Positions 53,400 through 63,269 of a stretch of 64,000 bases of DNA are shown one piece after another; the first letter of the stretch is position 1, and each line of letters begins with the position of its first letter. The position numbers and the translations under genes were made by a program. The DNA lies in NCBI GenBank assembly GCA_021018995.1, contig CM037591.1, positions 2,548,001-2,612,000 of the forward strand. Direction: 5' to 3'. The notes under the pieces were generated by a model. The model worked only from the letters and a program-made list of their open reading frames with translations. It was not told where the DNA came from and did not search any database. Source of the stretch: Chloranthus sessilifolius (lineage: Eukaryota > Streptophyta > Magnoliopsida > Chloranthales > Chloranthaceae).

Positions 53400-54600
53400 A
53401 TGGATCCCAAATATCATCTTCACGCTGATATTGGAGAGCCTCTTTCAGATCCATCTAAGTATCAATGTCTTGTTGAGTGTCATATATTTCTTACCAGTAC
53501 TCTGCTAGGCCTTATAGTTGTTGTATTTATTATTAATCAATTCATGCATCCACCATGGGTGCCTCATATTGACGTTGTACATCGTATATATTATGCTACA
53601 TTAAGTCTTCTCATCGGAGGCCAGAAGCAGACCCTGTACGAAAGGTTGAGACTCTACAAGTACAAGGACGTAGGAGAAGAGGAAGACCAGTGAAGACCTG
53701 GATAGAAGCCGTGAGAAGGGATATGAAGGATTGCGAAGTTATAGAGAGCTTCTCTCTAATCAGAAACGAGTGGAGAAATAGGACTTGCAAAGCCGACCCC
53801 AAATAGATGGGATAAGGCTATGGTGATCATGATGATGACGATGATAAAGTCCCCTGAGAATTTCAATTGCTTCTAATCGGTCTTTCATATCGATTCCTTC
53901 AAACGGAATTTTTGGCCGAAACCCCATGCCATAATTTCATTCAATTAATGGTCGTCCAGTGAATGCTCGTTCTATTGTCGTACGGAATCAGATTTCAAAA
54001 CCGTCCAATCCTTCGGAAAGAAGACAAAACGAAATGGATCGGAGTTTCTCTAGAAGCCCGCTCGTTCACTCATTTGAGATCGTCTCACGCATTTGACAGG
54101 ATGCATATATGAGGAACCATGACATTTTGGGTTGTCACGGAATGTCCAGCAATGCCGATTATGCTAAGGGCATTGGGGCACCTACTGATTGTCTACCTCT
54201 GGATACTGTTCATTCCTTGGAGGTAATTTTGTAGTGTGGTAACATAAAAACAAGATCTTGGATCTCAATCCAGTGTTGAATCCGAGTATAGAGCTATGGC
54301 TCATGGCACATGTGAACTTCTATGGCTTACATTTCTCACTGAGTTGGGATCCCCACCTATTCTTCCTATGCCACTTCATTGCGACAACCATGCAGTCATC
54401 GGTATTACATATGACTCGGTTCTTCAAGAAAGAACTAAGCATATAAGGCGGATTTGCATTTCCTCTGTGAAAAGTTACAAGTCGGGATCATAAATACAAC
54501 CAAAATTTCATCTTTGGAGCAGTTGGCTGATATTTTGACTAAGGGGTTGGGCCTTCTTTACTTTAAGATATTCTGGTCAAGCTGGGAAGGATGGGTATCT
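53400..54600 (+). pseudogene. Ty1/copia pol fragment 4 (RT end and RNase H), split by RTE
   Basis: About 53430-53590 reads EPLSDPSKYQCLVECHIFLT with INQFMHPPWVPHIDVVHRI, the end of copia RT. After the RTE piece come GCHGMSSNADYAKGIGAPTD (about 54130-54200), SSVESEYRAMAHGTCELLWL-type sequence (54270-54340), MPLHCDNHAVIGITYD and the tail ISSLEQLADILTKGLG (54500-54560), which are RNase H blocks. Frames change several times. (CT)n(CA)n follows at 54611-54677. Confidence 0.8.
53605..53850 (+). mobile_element. RTE-type LINE 3' end, inserted in copia fragment 4
   Basis: An ATG-less frame reads SHRRPEADPVRKVETLQVQG, RGRPVKTWIEAVRRDMKDCE and IRNEWRNRTCKADPK, the C-terminal end of RTE-clade RT polyproteins (GRPxKTWxExVRxDM). 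After TAG come GATGGGATAAGGC and a TGATGATGACGATGATAA tail, the usual RTE-like microsatellite tail. A related minus-strand fragment is at 54700-54915 and a short one at 17324-17392. Confidence 0.75.
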
Positions 54601-54608
54601 ATGCACTA

Positions 54609-54610
<2 letters not shown>

Positions 54611-54677
<67 letters not shown>
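54611..54677. repeat. (CT)n(CA)n compound microsatellite
   Basis: CT repeats at 54611-54660 then CA repeats to 54677. Confidence 0.95.
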
Positions 54678-54699
54678 CTACCTTACCCTAACTTTCTAA

Positions 54700-54915
54700 C
54701 CTTATTTTTTCTATCACAGTCAAGTGCCTTATCCCATCTATTTAGGTTGGGCTTAGCGAATCTTACTTGTCCTCTCATTTATGTTAAGGGCTAAGTTCTC
54801 TATTACACTACAATCCTTCATGTCATTTGTCACTGCTTCTCTCCAACTCTCTGTTGGTCTTCCACTTCATCTCCTTTTGGATGCTTTGATCATTTCAATA
54901 AGTGTAGGTAAAGGC
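54700..54915 (-). mobile_element. RTE-type LINE 3' end fragment
   Basis: The minus strand reads RRPTESWREAVTNDMKDCSV with IENLALNINERTSK, then TAAATAGATGGGATAAGGCAC, the same end as 53605-53850. Confidence 0.7.
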
Positions 54916-55124
54916 AAACCTAGGTGTACTCCTCAAGCTGTAGGCATGCTACGCTTGGGCATGGGGTTTCCATGTGCAACAGTAGCAAGGCAAACCTAGG
55001 CATGCACCTTTTTTGCCTAGGAGAGAATAGTAAAGCGCACATCTAGGCACCTTGTCATATATGTTATCTAATACACTTATTCTAAACTTTCTCAATTGAT
55101 CCTACTATTGATAACCACTTCAGC

Positions 55125-55400
55125 ATCATGTAGGGTTATCAACGGGTTGAATCGACCCGATACCGACCTTCCCGACCCAAGTTTGTAACCGAGTTGGGCA
55201 AACCAAATATGTTCATCCGGTCGGGTCGGGTTGACCTAAGTCAACTTTCGAGTCGAGTTTTGATGCATGACCCAACCCAATCACACGACCTGATAACCCG
55301 CATTCCCTAACCCAACCCGATAATCTGCCCTCTCGACCCGACCTAATGACCCAATACCTTAACCGGCCGACTGACTTGTTAAGTAACTTGAGTTATAAGT
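55125..55400. repeat. CGGGTC/GACCCG-rich dispersed repeat
   Basis: TAGGGTTATCAACGGGTTGAAT begins a stretch of ACCCGA, TCGGGTCGGGTT and CGACCCG words. It resembles 39385-39570 and is probably a decayed MITE of a family common in plants. Confidence 0.5.
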
Positions 55401-56104
55401 TTAAGTTATAATATATAGCCCCACCCTCATTTAAAAAATAAGTTATAACGTAACTTAAGTTTGTTGGATATTTAACAAAATAAATATTTATTATTAATTT
55501 TAAATTAATAATATTTATTGATTGTTAATTTTAAATTAATAATATTTATTTATTATGTATTACTTTAGTTTAAAATTTTTGGCTTAACTTTAAATGGTTC
55601 CATGTGGAAAAGCTATTTTTGTCAACACTTGAACCTATAACCTTCTAGTCAAAGTGATTTGAATTTTGAAAAGTATTGGAGGGAAACTATTCCCACCAAA
55701 ACTTGAAAGTGTTGTAGAAAGTTAGTACCACCTCTCTAATTTACAAGAAAGTTCCCTACCATATATATAGAATTTTCGCACATATATTGTTTGGCTTGAA
55801 GGTGGAAAAAATGCTGATAGCAGTGGTTTGCTGCCGCACACATGTGCGAATGGCGCTTTTAAGGCGCACTTTGCACTTCGCATCATCGCGAGGAGCCTTT
55901 CTTATTTGATCTAGGGTAGTCCGATCGGTTGACTGGTTGACCGAGTAGTCCTAGTTAAAATTATTACAACCAACATATTTATAAGCTACAAATTAACTAC
56001 CAACAAATAAAAATACTCTGACCTACAACTAAAATTAATTCCAAACTTGTATACCTATACTATATTGTTGTTACATAACTAACAAATACCCAAAAACATA
56101 ACAA
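55401..56104. other. Intergenic stretch, no gene seen
   Basis: A/T-rich sequence with no supported gene. Short ATTAATAATATTTATT repeats lie at 55495-55560. Confidence 0.4.
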
Positions 56105-56290
56105 AATAGGCCCACTTAAGGGCGGCAATGGGTCGGGCTTGAGTATACCCAAGCTCAGTCCGAAAAAATTAAACTTGGCCCAAGCTCAGCCAAGGCTTAT
56201 AGTGGGCTTGTAATTCTAAGCCCAATCCTAGCCCGCAACAAGCTTTCAAAACTCAAGCCCGGCCCTGCCCGAACCATTTATTCATTAGGC
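56105..56290. repeat. GGGTCGGGCTTG-type dispersed repeat
   Basis: GGGCGGCAATGGGTCGGGCTTG, AAGCTCAG(T/C)C, AAGCCCGGCCCTGCCCG are typical of another common plant hAT MITE class. The right end is unclear. Confidence 0.45.
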
Positions 56291-56294
56291 GGTT

Positions 56295-56815
56295 TCCCAC
56301 CGTTCAGATCCGACCGTTCATGAAAACATTTCTGATATAGCCGTTAGTGATTGTTCAGTAACCGAAAGATGGAACTATTCGGTGTGTACCGTTGGATCCT
56401 TGCAACCGTTTATCGAATTGATCAGGGCCCTCTATTCTAAGGAACCAACAGACACAACCGCCCCTGAAAGGGTGCATCGAACATTATAAATAGATGTCAG
56501 AGGAGGGTTTTCAAGTACTTGCATATCTCGAATCCTATCATTGTGTCCTTTAAATTCGTGTGCCTACAAGAGCGATTTTGTGCGTTCATTTCGTTGGGTA
56601 GCACACTACAGTGCAACGTAGTGTGTGATAGATCGGTGCATCACCGATGCATCACTGTATCCTGGAAGCGAATTTGTTGTTATCTCGTTGCATAGTGGGG
56701 CAAATATTGTCTTAAAGACATCGATCTAATCGTGCCTGAAGCCATTTCCAATCTATTTGCATCATTTTCTGTGTAACCCACCAACAATTTTAAGACTATT
56801 TCCATGGCATAAAAA
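56295..56815 (+). mobile_element. Probable 5' LTR and leader of copia element 3
   Basis: Non-coding sequence immediately before the copia gag start contains a TATA-like ATTATAAATAG (about 56484-56494) followed by CCTACAAGAGCG and T-rich sequence. LTR limits and the PBS were not recognised, so this is an inference from position and the promoter-like core. Confidence 0.4.
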
Positions 56816-57362
56816 GTGATGAACCTCTCCAACACGAAGATCAATAAACTCAAATGCTTTAACGGCACCAATTTCAAACAATGGCAATCAAATGTACGCT
56901 TCCTACTCACGAACTTGAAAGTCGATTACGTAATCGCTATGGGCCATGGATCAAAATTTCGTCTGATACCGATACGTCAGGACTCACCGATACGATACAT
57001 TGAATGTACCGTATCGGTGGTTCCCATTCATTTACTGGACGATACATTCAATGTATCATCCGGTACTGTCCGATACCGATACATATTGTCCGATACGTAT
57101 CGGTTTTGGGCTCAGACATTACATATCGGTTTTCCGATATTTTAATCCTTGCTATAGACTCACCACCACCGGAGAATGAAGACGAAACACTTGAAGAAAG
57201 TAGAATCCGTACAAAATAGGAATGCAACAATTACACATGCAAAGGCTATATTCTCAATTCTCTTGTCGATTCTCTTTTTTATGTTCATCAACCATACAAA
57301 GACTACAAGGGAGATATGGGAGGCTCTTGAACAGAAATACAAAGTAGAGGAAGATAGCGTGC
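56816..57362 (+). pseudogene. Copia element 3 gag N-terminal part, split by a MITE
   Basis: The frame from 56819 reads MNLSNTKINKLKCFNGTNFK with QWQSNVRFLLTNLKVDYVIA, the copia gag/UBN2 start (FxGxNFxxWQxxVxFxLTxL). It is cut by the MITE 56945-57151. After it, two overlapping frames give ECNNYTCKGYILNSLVDSLF and EIWEALEQKYKVEEDS, the next UBN2 blocks. A 4.9-kb LTR element then splits the gene at VEEDS; it resumes at 62247. Confidence 0.8.
56945..57151. mobile_element. hAT MITE (GATACGTATC family), 207 bp, 8-bp TSD
   Basis: The ends CATGGATCAAAATTTCGTC and, reverse complemented, CAAGGATTAAAATATCGG are inverted. The flanks CTATGGGC (56937-56944) and CTATAGAC (57152-57159) match at 6 of 8. CCGATACGTATCGG is at 57090-57103. 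It lies in the copia 3 gag. Confidence 0.85.
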
Positions 57363-58521
57363 TGTCACGGCGTCGTTACTTTGTGCGCCAACAAGATGGC
57401 ATGGTGGCCTTGGAACTGGATGTTTGGCTAGCAGGAAGGCGGGCGGACCTTGGAGCTAGTTGTGTAGCGCGGAGGCACGTGGCCTTGCAGCGCGTGCGTG
57501 TTCCCCTTATATATTGTGCGACGGTGACTTGAGCTAGGTATAGGTCTAGTGAGGCGACTAGACGCGCATAGGCATAGAACTTAGTGCTCCACATAGGGGC
57601 ACGCGATGTGGTGCCAAGAGGGCACGCGACGTCGTGGTGCAATGAGGCACTTGATGTGGTGCCAAGAGGGCACGTGACATCCGGGTGCCATGAGGCAACG
57701 CCATGTGATACCAGGTGGGCACTCGACATGAGGCCATGAGGACTTCGCAACGTGGTCGCGACACGGTCGCATAGGATGATGATGCGGGGCCTCAAGGGGC
57801 GTGTTGGTGTGGAGGATGGCACTGTGTGTCACGGGCAGAGGTTCGTGTGCCACGGTGGTATGACAAACCAATACTTTTGAGGTTCTCCTGCTAGATGGCT
57901 CGAGGTGGTGTTTAGACCATACTTGGGGGAAGGGAGCTATTCCCCTACACATGGGGCCTTGCGTTGCTAGAGGGGCGCATGGGTCTCCTAGGCCTGAAAG
58001 GGTGGGCCTAAGATGTCGTTGCGGTGATGCCGTGTATCACCCAAGGTGAGGTTGTCATATGGGCACGAGCTATGCGTCGCGGTGCATATGGGGCGGCAAC
58101 CTCACGAGGGCACTCAAGGGCTACGTGAGACACAGTGGTGCACGCTAGCTGAGGGCCAAATGTTGATGTGTGCTGGTCGCGTGGGCCGCACACGAAGGTG
58201 GGCTTGGTTCAGTATGTCAGCGAGGCATGTATGGAATGGGACGGCATGATGAGCTGCATGCTACTGTCGCGGGCAAGGAACTAGTGCAGTACACAGGGCG
58301 AAGCTGGGTAGGCCAAGCAGGGCACTGAGGTGCTGGCATGCATGTCGCGAGGAGACACGATGCGTTGATATGGTCGACCTCAGGTGGAGGCAACTATAAG
58401 CGTGAGTTCCCGTCCTCTAGGCAAGTGGTATCATAGTTGATGGTTGGGTAGGCTGGCCTAGCTTGTGAAGTTAGGCGCCGCACGAGTGTGATATCCGGTG
58501 TCGAAATATTGTCCCATAAAA
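57363..58521 (+). repeat. 5' LTR of the pol-less element
   Basis: It aligns with 61035-62246 throughout: AAGATGGCATGGTGGCCTTG, TTATATAT with TGTGCGACGG, a minisatellite of GGCACGCGATGTGGTGCCAA-type units of about 24 bp (57595-57740), and GTGTCGAAATATTG near the end. Lacks the 8-bp TGAGCGCG present in the 3' LTR. Confidence 0.9.
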
Positions 58522-58523
58522 GT

Positions 58524-58536
58524 TGGTATCAAAGCC
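58524..58536 (+). other. Primer-binding site, initiator-Met tRNA type
   Basis: TGGTATCAAAGCC, three bases after the 5' LTR, resembles the common plant PBS TGGTATCAGAGC complementary to initiator tRNA-Met. Confidence 0.7.
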
Positions 58537-58984
58537 AGATCGTTCCGAATGGGACTACGTTGGCGAACCAGGGCGATGAGGTGCACTTTGATCTCGTGAC
58601 AACCATAATTACTTGTGTGCAGTTGAGTTGCACATCTGCGGTTGAGATGCGCTCTGTTACAATGACTTTCAGATGAGTTTCAGAGTTTGGTCGCGCACAG
58701 AGAGATAGCTAGTGTTGGGTTATACTGTCGTGAAAATATGGTTGATGCTTGTTGGCCATGAGGACCACAAGTTGAGGTAGCGGGTCAGTCCGGGATGGAT
58801 GAACGCTAGTGACTACTGACATGAGATGTTGGGTCACACTGGTGCTGTGAGCACCGTTTCCATGGATGGCATGGAGCAAGTAAGATACTTCGTTCTCACT
58901 TCATGAGGAAGTTGAGATTTTCAAATCGGTTGCTGGTACATGACACAATGGTCTAGACCGTTGTGTGGGATAGTGTGTTGCGAT

Positions 58985-59204
58985 CATGGATCAAAATATC
59001 GTCCGATACCGATACGTATCGGATGATACGTATCGGTATCGGAGGTGGACCATACGGTACATTAAAAGTACCGTATCGCCCTTTTATATGTGTAATACCG
59101 GACGATACATTCAATGTATCGTCCGATTTTTCTTGTTAGAGTGCATCGTCCAGACGCACTGTTTTTGACCACGATACGCTTGGGTTCCGGTATTTTAACC
59201 CATG
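58985..59204. mobile_element. hAT MITE (GATACGTATC family), 220 bp, perfect 8-bp TSD
   Basis: The ends CATGGATCAAAATATCGTCC and, reverse complemented, CATGGGTTAAAATACCGG are inverted. The flanks GTTGCGAT (58977-58984 and 59205-59212) are identical. CCGATACGTATCGG is at 59009-59022, and a second GATACGTATC follows within 16 bp. It lies in the interior of the pol-less LTR element. Confidence 0.93.
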
Positions 59205-59679
59205 GTTGCGATGGACCAGGATCGAGGGTACAGTTAAGCGAAACGTTGCGAGAACTGGATTGAGCTATGTTGAACCGAAAAAAGGTCTGTAGCTTGGTGC
59301 TTTGTTGTGAAACGACAAGACATGATGTCCATGAGAGACACATGACTAGACGGGTGTTTCAGCGTAGCTTCAAAGTGCAAGAGCCAAATGGGTATCTTTA
59401 GAGGAAGTGATTCCCAGGCGATCGTCGAAATCTTGGGTCTACGAAAATGGCCGAAGTTAGTTTCTGAGCACGGCAGAGGCAGCGTGGTCAGAGTATTGAA
59501 GCGGAACAGTTCAATGTAGTTATGTTATGTTTCATGGTTAAGAGGTCAATGTCCGAGGTACCAAGGCATGATAGCCGCTAGAAAGTAAAGGTATTGGTGG
59601 CGCTCGTTAGGACACTAGAAGCATACACTGAGGCTGCGAATTGGACCGTAAATCGGGTTGCAAGAGGTGACTCGAGTCA

Positions 59680-60930
59680 CGCTATGGGTGAAGACAAAGG
59701 TCGAGGTACTATAGTGTGAGAAGCGTGGAGCTTCGTCGATTGAGCAAGGTGCTCGTAGCAAACTCTTGGGTGAAGGCACAGTGTTGAGGTACTAGAGCGC
59801 TACAGGACAGGTGAGGGCTTGTAGTGGTGATCAAGTCTAAAGGTCCGAGAAAATTGGGTTCCGTTGGTTGCTGCAATTGAAAGATATGGGGCAGCGATGC
59901 GGACTACAATAGTGAGAAGCATGGTGCTTCGTTGGGTTGAGCGTGGTTGCTCACCGACAGTCTCTTAAGTGAAGACAGACGTCGAGATACTAGAGAGCTG
60001 CAAATTTGTTACAGGCTAAGGCAGCTTGGGTAGCAAACTCATGGTTGAGAACATACGTCGAGGTACTGGAGACCTACAAATCAAACACAAGTCGAACTCG
60101 TGGGCGAAAACACAGAGGTGTTAGAGTGCGGCAATGCAGATGAGAGCTAGTCTCCTGGGTGAAGACAGAATGTTGTGAAACTAGAGAGTTGAATGAGTTG
60201 CGTGAACTTGGAACCGACGATGTGCACATCAAAGGCGCGGTTTGGTTGGTTTCAACAGTCGATTCATGCAATAATGGGAATGATGTTATTGGGTTGTTTC
60301 AGGTTGTATGAGGTGAAATACAGACTAGGCCAAGTTGTTCAGAACACTACGTGGGGTGAAGACACAGAAAATGGTCGAGGTACTAGCACAGAATTGCATA
60401 TGAAAGCAGTGAAGTATAGTAACTATGTTCAAACACAGGTTGTGTTTGGGTGCAGACTGAAATTGTGTCGAGGAACTGATGTAGGAGTTCAAGTGTTGAC
60501 GAGGACGTCGACGCATTTAAGTGGGGGAGGATGTGACGTGGTCACGACCCTGGTGCATAGAGATGCACATTTGATCAGCTAGCGAGAAGGTGGGAGGACC
60601 TTGTAGTTAGGTTGAGCCGAAGGCGAGCATGAGAAATAGAGTAGTGAAGGCATGGCCGATTACTAAGGTGTTTTGAAGGCAGAGTGTGGTGGGCGAGCTC
60701 TTGGGTGAAGACACATGGTGTTGAAGTACTGAGCGAGTTGTGATCACAAATGCTTAGTGCATGGCATAGTGACGGATAGTGTTGGTGAGGTGTCGTGCGA
60801 AGAATCAGTGGGTTGCTCGTTCGTAGGCGCGGATGAGACCAAGTAGAACTAGTGACGAGGTCGGGGCTAGGTATTTGTGGAGAATTTGCATGGGGTGAAG
60901 ACGAAAGTTGAGGAACTGATGCGAGTCTTG
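59680..60930 (+). repeat. Degenerate GGGTGAAGACA...GTCGAGGTACTAGAG repeats
   Basis: At least nine copies of a 35-40-bp core recur near 59685, 59769, 59967, 60040, 60100, 60158, 60353, 60702 and 60894, at irregular spacing of 60-350 bp. Sequence between copies includes GTAGCAAACTC and GCGTGG(T/A)GCTTCG words, also repeated. No frame is kept open, so the repeats look non-coding. Confidence 0.8.
60515..60645 (+). repeat. Relic LTR start inside the pol-less element
   Basis: AAGTGGGGGAGGATGTGACG repeats the PPT/LTR junction at 61023-61039 (GAGTGGGGGAGGATGTCATG). GCTAGCGAGAAGGTGGGAGG with ACCTTGTAG follows, matching LTR positions 61098-61125. Confidence 0.7.
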
Positions 60931-61021
60931 GTATCAGCATGGACGTTGACACGGCCAGATTGGAAGAGTCGGCGTGATCATTCCCTTGAGATATTGTGTC
61001 AACAATGACGTTAACCTTATG

Positions 61022-61034
61022 GAGTGGGGGAGGA
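61022..61034 (+). other. Polypurine tract of the pol-less element
   Basis: GAGTGGGGGAGGA sits directly before the TGTCATGG start of the 3' LTR. Confidence 0.8.
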
Positions 61035-62246
61035 TGTCATGGTGTTGTTACTCCATGCACCAGCAAGATGGCATGGTGGCCTTGGAGCTGAGTGTTTGGC
61101 TAGCAAGAAGGCGGGAGGACCTTGGAGCTAGCTGTGTAGCGCGTGAGCGCGGAGGCACGTGGCCTTGCGGCGCGTGCGTGTTCCTCTTATATATGGTGCG
61201 ACGGTAACTCAAGCTAGGTATAGGTATAGTGAGGCAACTAGACGTGTGTGGGCATAGAACTTGGTGCTCCACACAGGGGCACGCGATGTGGTGCTAAGAG
61301 GGCACGCGACATCGTGGTGTCATGAGGCACGTGATGTGGTGCTAAGAGGGCACGCGACGTCATGGTGCCATGAGGCACGTGGTGTGGTGCCAAGAGGGCA
61401 CGTGACATCCAGGTGCCATGAGGGCACGCCATGTGGTACCAGGTGGGCACGCGACATGAAGCCAGGAGGGCTTCGTGACGTGGTCGCGACATGGACATGA
61501 CACGATCGCATGGGATGATGCGGGGCCTCAAGGGGTGTGTTGGGGTGGAGGATGGCACTGTGTGCCACGGGCAAAGATTCATGTGCCACGGTGGTATGAC
61601 AAACCAATACGTTTGAGGTTCTCCTGCTGGATGGCTCGGGGTGGTGTTTTGACCATACTTGAGGAAAGGGAGTTGTGGAGCTATTCTCCTACACATGGGG
61701 CCTTGCGTTGCTAGAGGGGCGCATGGGTCTCCTAGGCCTGGAAGGGTGGGCCAAGGACGTCGCTGCGGCGATGTCGTGTGTCACCCAAGGTGAGCTTACC
61801 ATACGACCCCGAGCTACGCATCACGGTGCATATGGGACGGCAATCCCACGAGGGCACTCAAGGGCTACATGGGACAGTGATGCACGCTAGCTGAGGGCCA
61901 GATACTGATTGGTGTTGGTCGTGTGGGCAGCACACGAGGGTGGGCTTGGTTCAGTATGTCGACGAGACATGTATGGAATGGGACAGTATGAGGAGTTGCA
62001 TGCTACTGTCGCGGGTGAGGAACTAGTGCAGTGCACAGGGTGAAGCTGAGCAGGCCAAGCGGGGCACTGAGGTGCTGGCATGCGTGTCGTGAGGACACAC
62101 AGTGCGTTGATATGGTCAGCCTCAGGTGGAGGCAACCATAAGTGTGAGTTCCCGTCCTCTAGGCCGGTGGTATCAAAGTTGATGGTTGGGTAGGCTAGCC
62201 TAGCTTGTGAAGTTAGGCGTCGGTGTCGAAATATTGCCCCGTGACA
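61035..62246 (+). repeat. 3' LTR of the pol-less element
   Basis: It starts TGTCATGG and ends CCCCGTGACA. It contains the same minisatellite (61275-61480) and TATA-like TTATATATGG (61189-61198) as the 5' LTR. Confidence 0.9.
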
Positions 62247-62760
62247 GTGCGCGCATATTTAGTGACTTATTTAATTTTAAGATGTATGATTCTAAATCTA
62301 TTTTGGAGCAAGTGCACCAGATGCAGATTATCTTCAATAATCTCATAGCGGAAGGAAGTACAATAAACGAAGGTTTTCAAGTCTTTGCGGTTCTTGCAAA
62401 ATTACCTTTGGGATGAAAAGATTACCGCAAGAGTTTGAAATATGCTAAAGAAAATTGAACTATGGAGAAACTCTTAACTCATCTTCGCATGGAAGAAGAG
62501 GTTCGTCTACGTGACAAGGAGGAAGAGAAAACTGAACTCGTCTCCAAGGCTCGCATCATTGAAGATGCATCCAATTCATCAAAGAAGAACAAAGGAAATG
62601 ACTTTAAACTGAAGTCAAACAAGAAGGATTTCAAGAGAGGAAAAGACAAGGAAAAGGCAAAAATGTACTTGTTTTTATTGCAAGAAACCTAGCCACTTCA
62701 AATGTGATTGCCGATAATTCTTGAAGAATAAAAATCAAGCAAACGTTGCGGGTGAAGTAG
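62247..62760 (+). pseudogene. Copia element 3 gag C-terminal part with zinc knuckle
   Basis: After the insertion the frame continues FSDLFNFKMYDSKSILEQVH with QMQIIFNNLIAEGSTI and FAVLAKLPLG (UBN2), then a stop, then MEKLLTHLRMEEEVRLRD and a Lys-rich stretch. At 62663-62717 another frame reads CFYCKKPSHFKCDC, a CCHC zinc knuckle (C-x2-C-x4-H-x4-C). Stops and frameshifts make it a pseudogene. Confidence 0.85.
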
Positions 62761-63260
62761 ATCTCGTTGTAGTGATCTCCGAGGTCAACATGGTAGATGG
62801 CGAAAATAAATGGGGGCTCAATTCTGGGGCTACTAGGAATGTGACCTCTTATAGGAATAATTTTGTATCCTATGAGAAGGCACAGGATGGACATGAATTG
62901 TTCATGGGAAATTCCACTACTGCCAAAATTGTAGGACAAGGAAAAGTTGTTTTTAACTTCTGAAAAATTATTCACTTCTAGAAAATCTATCACCCTTAAT
63001 GATGTACTCGATGTCCCTGAAATCCGTAAAAATCTTGTATCAGCTAGTATTCTCAACAAACATGGATTCAAGATTGTGATCGAATCTGATTCCATTATAC
63101 ATTCTAAGAAAGGGATGTTTGTAGACAAGGGATATGTCTCTTGAGGAATGTTCAAGTTCAACCTCAATGAAAATCTGCTTCCTCGATTTATATGTGTGAC
63201 TCAATAAATTTATGGCATAATAGATTAGGCCATTTAAATTCACGTTATATGGTAAGTATT
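62761..63260 (+). pseudogene. Copia element 3 protease and pre-integrase region
   Basis: WGLNSGATRNVTSYRNNFVS holds the position of the aspartic protease DSGAT motif, but the catalytic Asp is Asn. FMGNSTTAKIVGQGKVV and, in another frame, ITLNDVLDVPEIRKNLVSAS follow, then LWHNRLGHLNSRYM, the GAG_pre-integrase block. Several frameshifts. Confidence 0.85.
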
Positions 63261-63269
63261 GTTAGATTA

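Larger units (their letters stand above)
57363..62246 (+). mobile_element. 4.9-kb LTR retroelement without pol, inserted in copia 3
   Basis: Direct LTRs of about 1.16 and 1.21 kb enclose about 2.5 kb. LTR ends are TGTCACGG / CCGTGACA, best seen by comparing the start of the 5' LTR with the end of the 3' LTR. GTGC flanks both sides (57359-57362, 62247-62250). A PBS lies at 58524-58536 and a PPT before 61035. The interior has no gag, protease, RT or integrase motif; it carries degenerate repeats and an LTR relic. It fits the LARD type of non-autonomous element. By eye the LTRs differ at roughly one base in ten over the first 200, so it is not recent. Confidence 0.88.

Noticed and set aside
57376..57952. 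Open frames of 120-150 codons on the minus strand of the 5' LTR, repeated at 61238-61696
   Set aside because: They occur in both LTR copies with different frames, in GC-rich minisatellite sequence, without any known domain.
60193..60582. 129-codon open frame in the LTR element interior
   Set aside because: It overlaps degenerate repeats and the relic PPT; no gag, protease or other motif was found.
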